A stretch of DNA of 64,000 nucleotides, taken from Cellulomonas sp. HZM. GTDB taxonomy: Bacteria > Actinomycetota > Actinomycetes > Actinomycetales > Cellulomonadaceae. Shown piece after piece: positions 33,839 through 42,619 of the stretch. Below the pieces are notes generated by a model. The model searched no databases. It worked only from the letters and a program-made list of their open reading frames with translations, and was not told the origin of the DNA. Position 1 is the first letter of the stretch; every line of letters begins with the position of its first letter. The position numbers were made by a program, and so were the translations under genes. The DNA is taken from the NCBI RefSeq assembly GCF_000708885.1, contig NZ_JEOE01000001.1, forward strand, positions 310,001-374,000, read 5' to 3'.

Positions 33839-35571
33839 GCCGCCTCCTCCGCGCTGACCTGCGAGTACACGATCTCCTGGTACGTCTGCGACGACTCGAG
33901 CAGCTCGGCGTGCGTCCCCACCGCGACGACCGCCCCCTCGTCGAGCACGACGATCGTGTCCGCGTGCCGGATCGTCGCGACGCGCTGCGCGACGACGAGC
34001 ACCGCTGCGTCCCGTGTCTCGGGGAGAAGCGCGGCACGCAGGCGCGCGTCGGTCGCGTAGTCGAGCGCCGAGAACGAGTCGTCGAACAGGTAGAGCCGTG
34101 GTCGTCGCACGAGCGCACGCGCGATCGCGAGGCGTTGGCGCTGACCGCCCGAGACGTTGGTGCCACCCTGCGAGATCGGCGCGTCGAGGCCCTCCGGCAG
34201 CTCCTCGACGAAGTCACGCGCCTGCGCGACCTCGAGCGCGTGCCACAGCTCCTCGTCGCTCGCACCCGGCCGGCCGTACTCGAGGTTGGTGCGAATCGTC
34301 CCGGTGAACAGGTACGGCTTCTGCGGCACCAGGCCGACCTGCTCCCACAGCACGTCGGGGTCCAGGTCACGGACGTCGGTGCCGTCGATCAGCACCGCGC
34401 CGCCCGTGACGTCGAACAGCCGCGGCACCAGGTTGAGCAGCGTCGTCTTGCCGGAACCCGTGGAGCCGATGATCGCCGTCGTGCGGCCCGGCTCCGCGAC
34501 GAGGTTCACGCCGTGCAGCACGGCCGCCTCCGCACCGGGGTAGCGGAACTCGACGTCGCGCAGCTCGAGCCGGCCCGGGTGCGCGCCGCTCGGCGCGACG
34601 GGCGCGACGGGCGGGAGCACCGACGTGCTCGTGTCGAGCACCTCGCCGATGCGGTCCGACGACACCATCGCGCGCGGCAGCATCACGAACATCATCGTCG
34701 ACATCATCACGGCCATGAGGATGTAGGCGATGTACGACAGGAACGCCGTGAGCGCGCCCACCTGCATCCCGTCGTCGACGCGGTGCGCGCCGAACCACAT
34801 GACGCCCACGCTGGTCACGTTGAGGATCAGCATCACCACGGGGAACATCAGCGCCATGAGCTGACCCGTGCGCAACGACGTCAGGAACAGGTCCTGGTTC
34901 GCCGCGCCGAACCGTTGCGACTCGCGCTCCTCGCGCACGAACGCCCGCACCACGCGGATACCTGCGATCTGCTCGCGCAGCACGCGGTTGATCGCGTCGA
35001 TGCGCTTCTGCATCTGCCGGAAGTACGGCACCATCCGCGAGATGATCAGCCCGACGACGATGCCGAGCACCGGCACCGCGACGACGAGGATCGACGACAG
35101 CTTCACGTCCTCCTGCAGCGCCATCACCACGCCGCCGACCAGCATGATCGGCGCCATGATCATGATGGTGAACGACATGAGCACCACCATCTGCACCTGT
35201 TGCACGTCGTTCGTCGTGCGCGTGATGAGCGTCGGCGCGCCGAACCTGCCGACCTCCTGCGCCGAGAACGACTGCACGTGGCCGAACAGCCGCCCGCGCA
35301 CGTCGCGACCGAACGCCATCGCGGTGCGCGCGCCGTAGTAGACCGCGAACACCGAGCACACGACCTGCGCGAGGCTGATCGCGAGCATGATGCCGCCGAG
35401 CCGCCAGATCTCGTCGGTGTCGCCCGCGGCGACCCCGTCGTCGATGATCCGGGCGTTGAGGCTCGGCAGGTAGAGCGTGGCCATCGTCTGCACGAGCTGC
35501 AGCACCACGACGGCCCAGACGGCACGCGTGTAGGGACGCAGGTGCTCCTTGAGCAGGCGGACGAGCATCAT
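33835..35571 (-). CDS. ABC exporter subunit, degenerate ATPase site (half of heterodimer)
   Basis: 578 residues: six membrane helices (about 15-300) and a nucleotide-binding domain with Walker A GSTGSGKTT (about 369), signature VSGGQRQ (about 470) and Walker B LYLFDDS (about 490), where Asp replaces the catalytic Glu; the switch region reads VAQRVAT, with Gln in place of the usual His. Loss of the Glu and His in one half is the mark of heterodimeric exporters with one non-hydrolysing site. AGGAG precedes the first of two adjacent ATGs, which overlaps the TetR-gene stop. Confidence 0.93.
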   Translation of the reverse strand: MMLVRLLKEHLRPYTRAVWAVVVLQLVQTMATLYLPSLNARIIDDGVAAGDTDEIWRLGGIMLAISLAQVVCSVFAVYYGARTAMAFGRDVRGRLFGHVQSFSAQEVGRFGAPTLITRTTNDVQQVQMVVLMSFTIMIMAPIMLVGGVVMALQEDVKLSSILVVAVPVLGIVVGLIISRMVPYFRQMQKRIDAINRVLREQIAGIRVVRAFVREERESQRFGAANQDLFLTSLRTGQLMALMFPVVMLILNVTSVGVMWFGAHRVDDGMQVGALTAFLSYIAYILMAVMMSTMMFVMLPRAMVSSDRIGEVLDTSTSVLPPVAPVAPSGAHPGRLELRDVEFRYPGAEAAVLHGVNLVAEPGRTTAIIGSTGSGKTTLLNLVPRLFDVTGGAVLIDGTDVRDLDPDVLWEQVGLVPQKPYLFTGTIRTNLEYGRPGASDEELWHALEVAQARDFVEELPEGLDAPISQGGTNVSGGQRQRLAIARALVRRPRLYLFDDSFSALDYATDARLRAALLPETRDAAVLVVAQRVATIRHADTIVVLDEGAVVAVGTHAELLESSQTYQEIVYSQVSAEEAA

Positions 35572-36245
35572 GACTGTCTCCTGAGGGGTGACGGGGCGAG
35601 CGCGCCGTGCAGGAAGTGGGTGACCAGGACGTCGATCTCGGGGACCTCGGCGGTGGTCCCGCGTCGGGCGGCATCGGCCTGCTGCATCGCGGCGCCGACG
35701 AGCACGACGTCGAGCAGCTGGACGACCTGGTGCAGCGGTCGGGCGAACTGCGCGGCGTCGGGCTCGAGCACGCGGGTGACCGCGAACCGCACCGCGGCCT
35801 GGCCCTCCTCCTGGCGCCGCACCCACTGCGCGTGGACCTCACGGCGGGCCTGCACGCTGTGCTCGAACCCCGGGTCCCCGCGGCCGAGCTCGTGCAGGAC
35901 CGCGACCCACCGCATGGTCTCGCCGACCCGTTCGAAGCCGATCTCGAGGACGCGCGCGAGCCGCTCGTCGAGCGGCAGCCCGCGATCGATGGCGTCGAGC
36001 AGCGGCACCGCCTCGGTCGGGTCGAGCGCGGCGTGCACCGTCTCGCGTACCAGCGCCGCCTTGTCGTCGAACACCCGGAACAGCGTGCCCTCGGAGACGC
36101 CGGCCGCCTGGGCCAGCTCACGCGTCGTCACGGCCGCACCGCGGGCCAGCACCAGACCACGCACCGCGTGCAGGATCGCCGTGCGGCGCTCCTGGGGCGG
36201 GAGCGGTGCCGCCCTGCCGGCGGGCGCCGGGCTGCTCGTCGTCAC
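35568..36245 (-). CDS. TetR-family regulator of the ABC exporter operon
   Basis: 225 residues from a GTG at 36245. The helix-turn-helix is at about 20-65 (RRTAILHAVRGLVLARGAAVTTRELAQAAGVSEGTLFRVF, a classic TetR_N pattern). The C-terminal ligand domain has no close match known to me. The gene overlaps the first ABC gene by four bases, and a near-perfect palindrome lies 16 bp upstream of its start. The expected logic is autorepression of the tetR-ABC-ABC operon, lifted by the exported compound. Confidence 0.9.
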   Translation of the reverse strand: MTTSSPAPAGRAAPLPPQERRTAILHAVRGLVLARGAAVTTRELAQAAGVSEGTLFRVFDDKAALVRETVHAALDPTEAVPLLDAIDRGLPLDERLARVLEIGFERVGETMRWVAVLHELGRGDPGFEHSVQARREVHAQWVRRQEEGQAAVRFAVTRVLEPDAAQFARPLHQVVQLLDVVLVGAAMQQADAARRGTTAEVPEIDVLVTHFLHGALAPSPLRRQS

Positions 36246-36260
36246 CGGGCGACAGTAACT

Positions 36261-36276
36261 GAGTGAGCACTCACTC
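36261..36276. promoter_or_regulatory. Probable TetR operator
   Basis: GAGTGAG-CA-CTCACTC: two perfect 7-bp arms around two bases. On the minus strand it precedes a possible -10 (TTACTGT) and the GTG of the TetR gene by 15 bp. Binding by the adjacent TetR protein is inferred. Confidence 0.75.
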
Positions 36277-36299
36277 CGCCAGTGCCGCGGCCCCGCAGG

Positions 36300-36343
36300 A
36301 CGACGACCCCCGCACGGCGGTTCTGCCGTGCGGGGGTCGTCGT
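36300..36343. terminator. Hairpin terminator after the SPFH gene
   Basis: A 19-bp perfect stem, ACGACGACCCCCGCACGGC with its complement, and a 6-nt loop. It begins 13 bases beyond the SPFH stop codon (minus strand) and insulates the TetR-ABC promoter from SPFH/NfeD transcription. Confidence 0.88.
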
Positions 36344-36355
36344 GAGCCACCGGTG

Positions 36356-37585
36356 TCAGGCGGGAGGCTGCTCGCCCTCCGCACCGGGCGCCTGGGCCGG
36401 GGCGTCCGGCGTCGGAGGCACCGGTCCTGCCGGGGCCGACGGCGCAGCCTGCTGTGCCCCGCCCAGCGGCGCGGCGCCGGGCCCGGGACGCTGCCCGAGC
36501 TCGGCACCCGGGTCGAACGGCCGGCCCGACAACGTCCCCGCGCTCGTCGCGTCCGCGGTCGCCGCGGCCGACTCGCGCTTCGCCTCGGCGAGCGCCTCGG
36601 CGGGGTCCTTGAGAGCCGTGGGCGGCAGGTCGTCGCTGAGCGGCGACGTGCCCGCCGGGCGCGACGACGAGAACGCGTCGCCGTCGTCGGACGGGAAGCC
36701 CCCGCCGAAGCCCTTGGCGAGCGCGCCCATCGCGCCGCTGAGCTCCGACGGAAGGAACCACATCTTGTTGGACGGCGCCGCCGCGATCTTGGGCAGCGTC
36801 TGCAGGTACTGGTACGCCAGCAGCTTGGGGTCCGCGTCGCCGCGGTGCACCGCGTCGAACACCTGCAGGATCGCGCGCGCCTCACCCTCGGCCCGCAGGA
36901 TCGCCGCCTGCGCGTCACCCTCTGCCCGCAGGATCTGCGCCTGCTTCTCACCCTCGGCCGTGAGGACCGCGGACTGCTTGATGCCCTCGGCCGTGAGGAT
37001 CGTCGCGCGGCGGTCACGCTCGGCACGCATCTGCTGCTCCATCGAGCCCTTGATGCTGTCCGGCGGGTCGATCGACTTCAGCTCGACGCGGTTGACGCGC
37101 ACGCCCCAGCGGCCGGTCGCCTCGTCGAGCACGCCGCGCAGCTGACCGTTGATCTGGTCGCGGCTCGTCAGCGTCTGCTCGAGGTCCATCGATCCGACGA
37201 CGTTGCGCAGCGTCGTCACCGTGAGCTGCTCGATACCGGTGATGTAGTTGGCGATCTCGTACACCGCGGACTTCGGGTCGGTCACCTGGAAGTAGATGAC
37301 CGTGTCGATGCTCACGACGAGGTTGTCCGAGGTGATCACGGGCTGCGGCGGGAACGAGACGACCTGCTCGCGCAGGTCGACGCCCGCGCGCACGCGGTCG
37401 ACGAACGGGATGAGCAGGTGCAGCCCCGCGTCGAGCGTGCGCGAGTACCGGCCGAGCCGCTCGACGATGATCGCGACCGTCTGCGGCACGATCCGCACCG
37501 CGCGGAACAGCCCGATGATGACGAAGAGCAGGACCAGCCCGAGCACGATGTAGAGCGCGACCTGGCCGACGCTGGGGTCGTCCAT
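36356..37585 (-). CDS. SPFH/Band 7 (QmcA/stomatin-like) membrane protein
   Basis: 409 residues. An N-terminal membrane helix (about 8-27, LYIVLGLVLLFVIIGLF) is followed by the Band 7 domain (about 30-190: VPQTVAIIVERLGRYSRTLDAG, PPQPVITSDNLVVSIDTVIYFQV) and a coiled-coil with repeated AEGxxQAxILRAEG units (about 205-245). The C-terminal 100 residues are Pro/Ala/Gly-rich. AAGGAGG precedes the ATG. SPFH proteins form oligomeric rings or cages in membrane microdomains and usually pair with an NfeD protein, as they do here (gene 93 bp upstream on the same strand). Confidence 0.93.
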   Translation of the reverse strand: MDDPSVGQVALYIVLGLVLLFVIIGLFRAVRIVPQTVAIIVERLGRYSRTLDAGLHLLIPFVDRVRAGVDLREQVVSFPPQPVITSDNLVVSIDTVIYFQVTDPKSAVYEIANYITGIEQLTVTTLRNVVGSMDLEQTLTSRDQINGQLRGVLDEATGRWGVRVNRVELKSIDPPDSIKGSMEQQMRAERDRRATILTAEGIKQSAVLTAEGEKQAQILRAEGDAQAAILRAEGEARAILQVFDAVHRGDADPKLLAYQYLQTLPKIAAAPSNKMWFLPSELSGAMGALAKGFGGGFPSDDGDAFSSSRPAGTSPLSDDLPPTALKDPAEALAEAKRESAAATADATSAGTLSGRPFDPGAELGQRPGPGAAPLGGAQQAAPSAPAGPVPPTPDAPAQAPGAEGEQPPA

Positions 37586-37678
37586 GTGTCCTCCTTCGAC
37601 GCCGGCGAGCGGCGTCCTGCGGTTCTGCGCCGCGGTCGCGACGTCAGGTGCGGTGCCGCGAGGCGGCGTCCGCGGGTC

Positions 37679-38107
37679 CTACGCTGCGGGGCCGACGACG
37701 GCCGTCGCCCCGTCGATGCGCGCGACGCGCACCTGGACGCCCGGCGCGAGCGCCTCGGACGTCTCCGTGCGGGCCGTCCACACCTCCCCCGCGAGCTTCA
37801 CGCGGCCGCCCTCGAGAGTCACGGTCGACAGCACGACGGCGTCGCGGCCGACGAGGGCGGCGGCGTTCGTCTCCTCGAGCGGGATGCGGGACTTCAGGTG
37901 CCGCAGCAGCCAGGGCCGCAGCGTCGCGAGCAGGATCACGGCGACCACGCAGGCGACGACGATCTGCACCCAGACGGGGGCACCCAGACCGTAGGCCGCG
38001 GCGCCGGCGAGGGCTCCGCCGGCGAGCATGATCAGGACGAGGTCGAGCGAGAGCATCTCGAGGATGCCCAGGACGAGTGCGCCCCCGACCCACCAGAGCC
38101 AACCCAT
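37679..38107 (-). CDS. NfeD-like membrane protein
   Basis: 142 residues from the ATG at 38107 (AAGGGGG upstream). Two or three membrane helices (about 4-25, 27-48, 50-68) precede a soluble OB-fold (about 80-142: ALVGRDAVVLSTVTLEGGRVKLAGEVWTART). This is the short NfeD form without the ClpP-like protease domain. It is the usual operon partner of SPFH proteins and probably assembles with the downstream gene product at the membrane. Confidence 0.9.
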   Translation of the reverse strand: MGWLWWVGGALVLGILEMLSLDLVLIMLAGGALAGAAAYGLGAPVWVQIVVACVVAVILLATLRPWLLRHLKSRIPLEETNAAALVGRDAVVLSTVTLEGGRVKLAGEVWTARTETSEALAPGVQVRVARIDGATAVVGPAA

Positions 38108-38231
38108 GCGCGCGACCCCCTTCGTCGACCGGGCGGCCGGCTGCACCGACCGCCTCTCGACCGATACTAGGTGATCGCTTTACGAAGATGCGGGTGTTGC
38201 GCGAACTCGTGGACGAGAGGTTCCGACGCGG

Positions 38232-39017
38232 TCAGCCCGCCGCGCGCGCCGACCAGCGCTCGCCGTTGCGGTCCAGCGCGAGGTCCAGCCCGAACGCCTC
38301 GGAGAGGGTCGACGCGGTGAGCACCTCGTGCAGCGGTCCCGCGGCGTGCACGCGGCCGTCCTTGAGCAGCAGCAGGTGCGTGAACCCGGGCGGGATCTCC
38401 TCGACGTGGTGCGTGACCAGGACGAGGACCGGCGAGCGTCGGTCCCCCGCGAGCTCCGCGAGCGCCCCGACCAGCTCCTCGCGGCCACCGAGGTCGAGCC
38501 CGGCCGCCGGCTCGTCGAGCAGCAGCAGCTCCGGGTCGGCCATGAGCGCCCGGGCGATCTGGACGCGCTTGCGCTCGCCCTCGCTCAGCGTCCCGAAGTA
38601 ACGGTCGGCGAGGTGGTCGACGCCGAACGCGCGCAGCAGGTCCGCCGCGCGCGACTCGTCGAGGTCCTCGTACTCCTCGCGCCAGCGCCCGGTCACGCCA
38701 TAGGCCGCGGTGAGCACGACGTCACGCACGGTCTCCCCCGACGGGATGCGGTCCGCGAGCGCGGTGCTCGACAGCCCGATGCGGGGGCGCAGCTCGAACA
38801 CGTCGGTCGAGCCGAGACGCTCGCCCAGGAGCTCGGCGGTGCCGGTCGTCGGGTGCATGCGTCCCGAGGCGACCTGCAGCAGCGTCGTCTTGCCCGCGCC
38901 GTTACGCCCCAGGACCACCCAGCGCTCGCCCTCCCGCACGGTCCACGACACCTCGTCGAGGATCGTCGTCGTCCCCCGGCGGATCGTCACGGCCTGCAGG
39001 TCGAGCACGTCGGTCAT
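38232..39017 (-). CDS. Stand-alone ABC transporter ATP-binding protein (ModF/YlmA-like)
   Basis: 261 residues, one nucleotide-binding domain: Walker A GRNGAGKTTL (about 38-47), signature LSEGERKR (about 143-150), Walker B LLLLDEPAAGLD (about 162-173), H-loop VTHHVEEIP. No permease gene is near, which matches the YlmA/ModF-type ATPases often found alone next to TrmB or unknown genes. A TAGGGT box six bases before the ATG suggests a leaderless mRNA. Role unknown; a non-transport function is possible. Confidence 0.85.
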   Translation of the reverse strand: MTDVLDLQAVTIRRGTTTILDEVSWTVREGERWVVLGRNGAGKTTLLQVASGRMHPTTGTAELLGERLGSTDVFELRPRIGLSSTALADRIPSGETVRDVVLTAAYGVTGRWREEYEDLDESRAADLLRAFGVDHLADRYFGTLSEGERKRVQIARALMADPELLLLDEPAAGLDLGGREELVGALAELAGDRRSPVLVLVTHHVEEIPPGFTHLLLLKDGRVHAAGPLHEVLTASTLSEAFGLDLALDRNGERWSARAAG

Positions 39018-39023
39018 GGCACG

Positions 39024-39029
39024 ACCCTA
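39024..39029 (-). promoter_or_regulatory. -10 box of leaderless promoter for the lone ABC ATPase
   Basis: TAGGGT on the minus strand is six bases before the ATG at 39017. Confidence 0.5.
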
Positions 39030-39146
39030 GTCGTCCGCGCACGCGCCCCCCGGCGCTGCCCGACGAGCCGCCGACGTGTCGCTCGTCACGACGGCCACGG
39101 CGGCCCCGCGACGGCGTGCGGTGCGACGCCGACCGCGGCCCACGCC

Positions 39147-39152
39147 TACCGT
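39147..39152 (+). promoter_or_regulatory. -10 box of leaderless promoter for the gene at 39160
   Basis: TACCGT lies seven bases before the GTG at 39160. Confidence 0.45.
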
Positions 39153-39159
39153 GGCACCC

Positions 39160-39939
39160 GTGAGCGCACCGCTTCCCCTGCCCCGGTCCGTCCTGCTCGC
39201 CGCCTGGTGGGCGGCGGGCGACGCGCCCCGCGGCCGCGTGCTCGACGCGGTCCAGGGCGACGACGAGCCGCACGCGGTGCAGGGCCTCGACGGCGTCCGG
39301 GACCTCACCGACCTGCTCGACGCGGTGGGGACCCCCCACGGCGTCGCCGGGATCGTCACGAGCGCGGGCGACTCGGTCGCCGCCCCGGCCGAGGCCGCGC
39401 CGGCGGCGGTCGACGCGGGCGAGTGCGTGCTCGTGCGCGGTCCCGGTGCGACGCTGGCGCTGGTGCCGCAGGTGGAACGCTTCGGCTCGTCCCTCGAGCC
39501 CGGTCACCTCGTCACGTGGCGCGCGACCGAGGTCCCGGACTGGCGCACGAGCCTGCTGGGCCGACTGGGCTCGCTCCAGGACGCCGACCGTGACCTGCGT
39601 CAGGGCCTGGTGACGGTGACCGAGGCGCTCGTGCGGCTCGACGTGGCGCACTGGCGCGAGGACGACGCGGCGCGGGTGGCAGCGGCCCGCGACGGCGCCC
39701 TGCCGGCGCACCGGCTGCCCCCGCGGCTCGACGGGCAGCGTGCCCGCGTGCTCGCGAGCGCGAGCCGGCTGCGCCTCGTGGTCGAGCTCGCGACGCAGGA
39801 CGACGGTGCGGCCGTGAGCGCGTGGCAGGCGGACCAGCGCACCGCGGCGTTGCGCGACGTCGACAGGATGGCCCGGCGCGCGATGTCGGCGGCGTCGACG
39901 TACCTGGACTCCTCGCGAGACTCCTCGCGAGACTCCTAG
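39160..39939 (+). CDS. Conserved-type actinobacterial hypothetical protein
   Basis: 259 residues from a GTG at 39160 placed just after a TACCGT box. The N-terminal half has alternating strands and helices (SVLLAAWWAAGDAPRGRVLDAVQGDDEPHAV; ECVLVRGPGATLALVPQVERFG). The C-terminal half is helical and charged (VTVTEALVRLDVAHWRED, ASASRLRLVVELATQDDGAA). No signal peptide, membrane helix or catalytic motif is seen. The last residues, SSRDSSRDS, are encoded by a 12-bp tandem repeat. It is convergent with glgA, with only eight bases between the stops. Function unknown. Confidence 0.75.
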   Translation: MSAPLPLPRSVLLAAWWAAGDAPRGRVLDAVQGDDEPHAVQGLDGVRDLTDLLDAVGTPHGVAGIVTSAGDSVAAPAEAAPAAVDAGECVLVRGPGATLALVPQVERFGSSLEPGHLVTWRATEVPDWRTSLLGRLGSLQDADRDLRQGLVTVTEALVRLDVAHWREDDAARVAAARDGALPAHRLPPRLDGQRARVLASASRLRLVVELATQDDGAAVSAWQADQRTAALRDVDRMARRAMSAASTYLDSSRDSSRDS

Positions 39940-39942
39940 CGG
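39907..39942. repeat. Three tandem 12-bp repeats at the end of the gene at 39160
   Basis: GACTCCTCGCGA occurs twice exactly (39907-39918, 39919-39930); a third variant copy (39931-39942) has TCG changed to TAG, which supplies the stop codon. Expansion or loss of a unit would change the C-terminus by four residues without a frameshift. Confidence 0.85.
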
Positions 39943-39947
39943 GACAC

Positions 39948-41195
39948 CTAGCCCGACGCCCGACCCGACGACGCGAGCGCGGACTCGTAGACCTTGACCG
40001 TCCGCTCGGCGATCGCCTCCCACGAGAAGTGGTCCTCGACGCGGCGGCGGGCGGCGACGCCCCACCGGGCCGCGAGGTCGGCGTCCGTGACGACCTCGGT
40101 CAGCGCCGCCGCGAGGTCGGCCACGAAGCGGTCGGGGTCGACCGGGGTCCCGGTGCCGTCCTGCAGCTGCTCGATCGGCACGAGCCGGCCCGTCACGCCG
40201 TCGTCGACCACCTCGGGGATGCCGCCCGTCGCGGTCCCGACGACGGGCAGCCCGACCGCCATGGCCTCGAGGTTGACGATGCCGAGCGGCTCGTAGACCG
40301 ACGGGCACGCGAACACGGTGCCCGCCGCGAGCACCGCGACGAGCTCGTCGCGCGGGAGCATCTGCTCGATCCAGACCACGCCCGACCGACGTGCGCGCAG
40401 GCCGTCGACGAGGGCCGTGACCTCCGCCATGATCTGCGGCGTGTCGGGCGCACCGGCGCACAGCACCACCTGCACGTCGGGGGGCAGGTGCTCGGCGGCG
40501 CGCAGGAAGTACGGCAGGCCCTTCTGCCGCGTGATGCGCCCGACGAACACCACCGACGGCCGGTCGGGGTCGATCCCGAGGCGCCGCACGGTGGCGTCGT
40601 CGCGTGCGACGTCGGCCGCCGCGGTGGGCCGGCGCCAGCCGTCGAGGTCGATGCCGTTGTGCACGACGTGCACCTTGGCCGGGTCGACGTCGGGGTAGGA
40701 ACGCAGGATGTCCGCGCGCATCCCGCCGCTCACGGCGATCACGGCGGCGGCCGCCTCGTACGCCTGCTTCTCGACCCACGACGAGACCGCGTAGCCGCCG
40801 CCGAGCTGCTCGGCCTTCCAGGGGCGCAGCGGCTCGAGGCTGTGCGCGGTCACGACGTGCGGCACGCCGTGCAGGAGCGAGGCGACGTGGCCGGCGAAGT
40901 TCGCGTACCAGGTGTGCGAGTGCACGAGGTCGGTGGCGACCCCGTCGTCGCCCACGCGTCCGACCGCGTCCGCCATCTCGAGGTCCACGCCGAGGGTCTG
41001 CAGGGCCGCGTTCGCACCGTCCAGCTCAGCGGGCACCCGGTAGCCCGTCACGCCCTGCTCGTCGCGCGGGCCGTCGAAGCAGTGCACGCGGACGTCGATC
41101 GTGCGCCGCAGCACCTCGGCGAGCCCGACCACGTGGACACCCGCACCGCCGTACACGTGCGGCGGGTACTCACGGGTCAGCAGGTCGACACGCAC
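39948..41195 (-). CDS. glgA: GT4-type glycogen synthase (GlgA/GlgM)
   Basis: 415 residues from the GTG at 41195, chosen because GGAG lies six bases before it and it gives the family start VRVDLLTREYPPHVYGGAGVHV; a GTG at 41243 would add 16 residues. A GT-B fold glycosyltransferase: donor-site motifs are VFVGRITRQKGL (about 250), ACPSVYEPLGIVNLEAMA with the EX7E pair, and TGGIPEVV. Actinobacterial members use ADP-glucose to build maltose-1-phosphate (GlgM) or extend glycogen. It is divergent from glgC, which makes the ADP-glucose. Confidence 0.92.
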   Translation of the reverse strand: MRVDLLTREYPPHVYGGAGVHVVGLAEVLRRTIDVRVHCFDGPRDEQGVTGYRVPAELDGANAALQTLGVDLEMADAVGRVGDDGVATDLVHSHTWYANFAGHVASLLHGVPHVVTAHSLEPLRPWKAEQLGGGYAVSSWVEKQAYEAAAAVIAVSGGMRADILRSYPDVDPAKVHVVHNGIDLDGWRRPTAAADVARDDATVRRLGIDPDRPSVVFVGRITRQKGLPYFLRAAEHLPPDVQVVLCAGAPDTPQIMAEVTALVDGLRARRSGVVWIEQMLPRDELVAVLAAGTVFACPSVYEPLGIVNLEAMAVGLPVVGTATGGIPEVVDDGVTGRLVPIEQLQDGTGTPVDPDRFVADLAAALTEVVTDADLAARWGVAARRRVEDHFSWEAIAERTVKVYESALASSGRASG

Positions 41196-41292
41196 CACGG
41201 TCTCCTCGTCCACGCCGGCCGGCGGCCGGTCCTCGGGCGACACGCTAGCGCTCTGCGGCGCGCCTGGCCTCGCCGTCCGCCACGCTGGGGCC

Positions 41293-41298
41293 TAGGGT
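41293..41298 (+). promoter_or_regulatory. -10 box of leaderless promoter for glgC
   Basis: TAGGGT lies seven bases before the glgC ATG. A TAGCGT on the minus strand (41241-41246 region) may serve glgA. Confidence 0.5.
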
Positions 41299-41305
41299 CC
41301 TACCC

Positions 41306-42547
41306 ATGGCAGCACCGCGCGTCCTGGCAATCGTCCTCGCAGGTGGCGAGGGCAAGAGGCTCATGCCGTTGACGGCGCACCGCGCCAAGCCGGCGGTCCC
41401 CTTCGGAGGCATCTACCGGCTCATCGACTTCGCCCTGTCGAACGTCATCAACTCGCACTACCTGCACGTCATCGTGCTCACGCAGTACAAGTCCCACAGC
41501 CTCGACCGGCACGTCTCCAAGACGTGGCGCATGTCCTCGCTGCTCGGCAACTACGTGGCCGCCGTGCCCGCGCAGCAGCGCGTCGGCAAGCACTGGTACC
41601 TCGGCTCGGCCGACGCGATCTACCAGTGCCTCAACATCATCGACGACGAGCGGCCGGACATCGTCGTCGTCGTCGGCGCGGACCACGTCTACCGCATGGA
41701 CTTCTCGCAGATGGTCGACGCGCACATCTCGTCGGGTGCCGAGCTCACCGTCGCGGGCATCCGCCAGCCGATCGCCGAGGCCGACCAGTTCGGCGTGATC
41801 GAGACGGACCCGACCGACCGGACCCGGATCAAGGCGTTCCTCGAGAAGCCGACCGACCCGGTGGGCCTGCCGGACTCCCCGGACGAGGTCCTGGCCTCGA
41901 TGGGCAACTACGTCATGAACGCCGACGCGCTCATCCGCGCCGTCACCGAGGACGCGGAGAACCCGACGTCGCGGCACGACATGGGCGGCGACATCGTCCC
42001 CGCGTTCGTCGAGCGCGGCACCGCGGGCGTCTACGACTTCATCCGCAACGACGTACCGGGCTCGACCCCGCGTGACCGCGACTACTGGCGCGACGTCGGG
42101 ACGATCGACGCGTTCTACGAGGCGAACACCGACCTCATCGCGATCGAGCCGGTGTTCAACCTGTACAACGACGACTGGCCGCTTTTCACGGGCTACACGG
42201 GCCTGCCGCCTGCCAAGTTCGTGCATGCGGGCGCGGGAAGGCTCGGTCACGCGGCCGACTCGATCGTCTCCCCGGGCGTCGTCGTCTCCGGTGCGACCGT
42301 GTCCGGGTCCGTGATCTCGCCCGGGACGCGGCTGCACTCGTGGGCGCAGATCACCGACTCCGTGATCATGGACAACGTGCACATCGAGCGGTACGCGCAG
42401 GTGCACCGCGCGATCATCGACAAGAACGTCGTCGTCCCGGAGCGGGTCCGCATCGGGCTGGACCACGAGCACGACCTGGCCCGCGGGTTCACCGTGACCG
42501 AGTCCGGCATCACGGTGGTGCCGAAGGGTGCCGTCATCACCGAGTGA
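41306..42547 (+). CDS. glgC: Glucose-1-phosphate adenylyltransferase (ADP-glucose pyrophosphorylase)
   Basis: 413 residues. The nucleotidyltransferase domain has the pyrophosphorylase loop [13 protein letters not shown] (about 11-23) with Arg18-type and KPAVPFGG residues, [10 protein letters not shown] (about 126-135) and FLEKP (about 176-180), which binds glucose 1-phosphate. The C-terminal part is a left-handed beta-helix (about 300-400: [20 protein letters not shown]) used for allosteric control. It makes ADP-glucose for the adjacent divergent glgA. Full length and very typical. Confidence 0.97.
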   Translation: MAAPRVLAIVLAGGEGKRLMPLTAHRAKPAVPFGGIYRLIDFALSNVINSHYLHVIVLTQYKSHSLDRHVSKTWRMSSLLGNYVAAVPAQQRVGKHWYLGSADAIYQCLNIIDDERPDIVVVVGADHVYRMDFSQMVDAHISSGAELTVAGIRQPIAEADQFGVIETDPTDRTRIKAFLEKPTDPVGLPDSPDEVLASMGNYVMNADALIRAVTEDAENPTSRHDMGGDIVPAFVERGTAGVYDFIRNDVPGSTPRDRDYWRDVGTIDAFYEANTDLIAIEPVFNLYNDDWPLFTGYTGLPPAKFVHAGAGRLGHAADSIVSPGVVVSGATVSGSVISPGTRLHSWAQITDSVIMDNVHIERYAQVHRAIIDKNVVVPERVRIGLDHEHDLARGFTVTESGITVVPKGAVITE

Positions 42548-42606
42548 CGTGGCGGTCACACGAGCGGTCACGGTGGACAGTCGCCCCGCCACGCCGAGCC
42601 CGACGC

Positions 42607-42612
42607 TAGCCT
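42607..42612 (+). promoter_or_regulatory. -10 box of leaderless promoter for serB
   Basis: TAGCCT lies seven bases before the serB GTG. Confidence 0.5.
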
Positions 42613-42619
42613 GCGGGCC

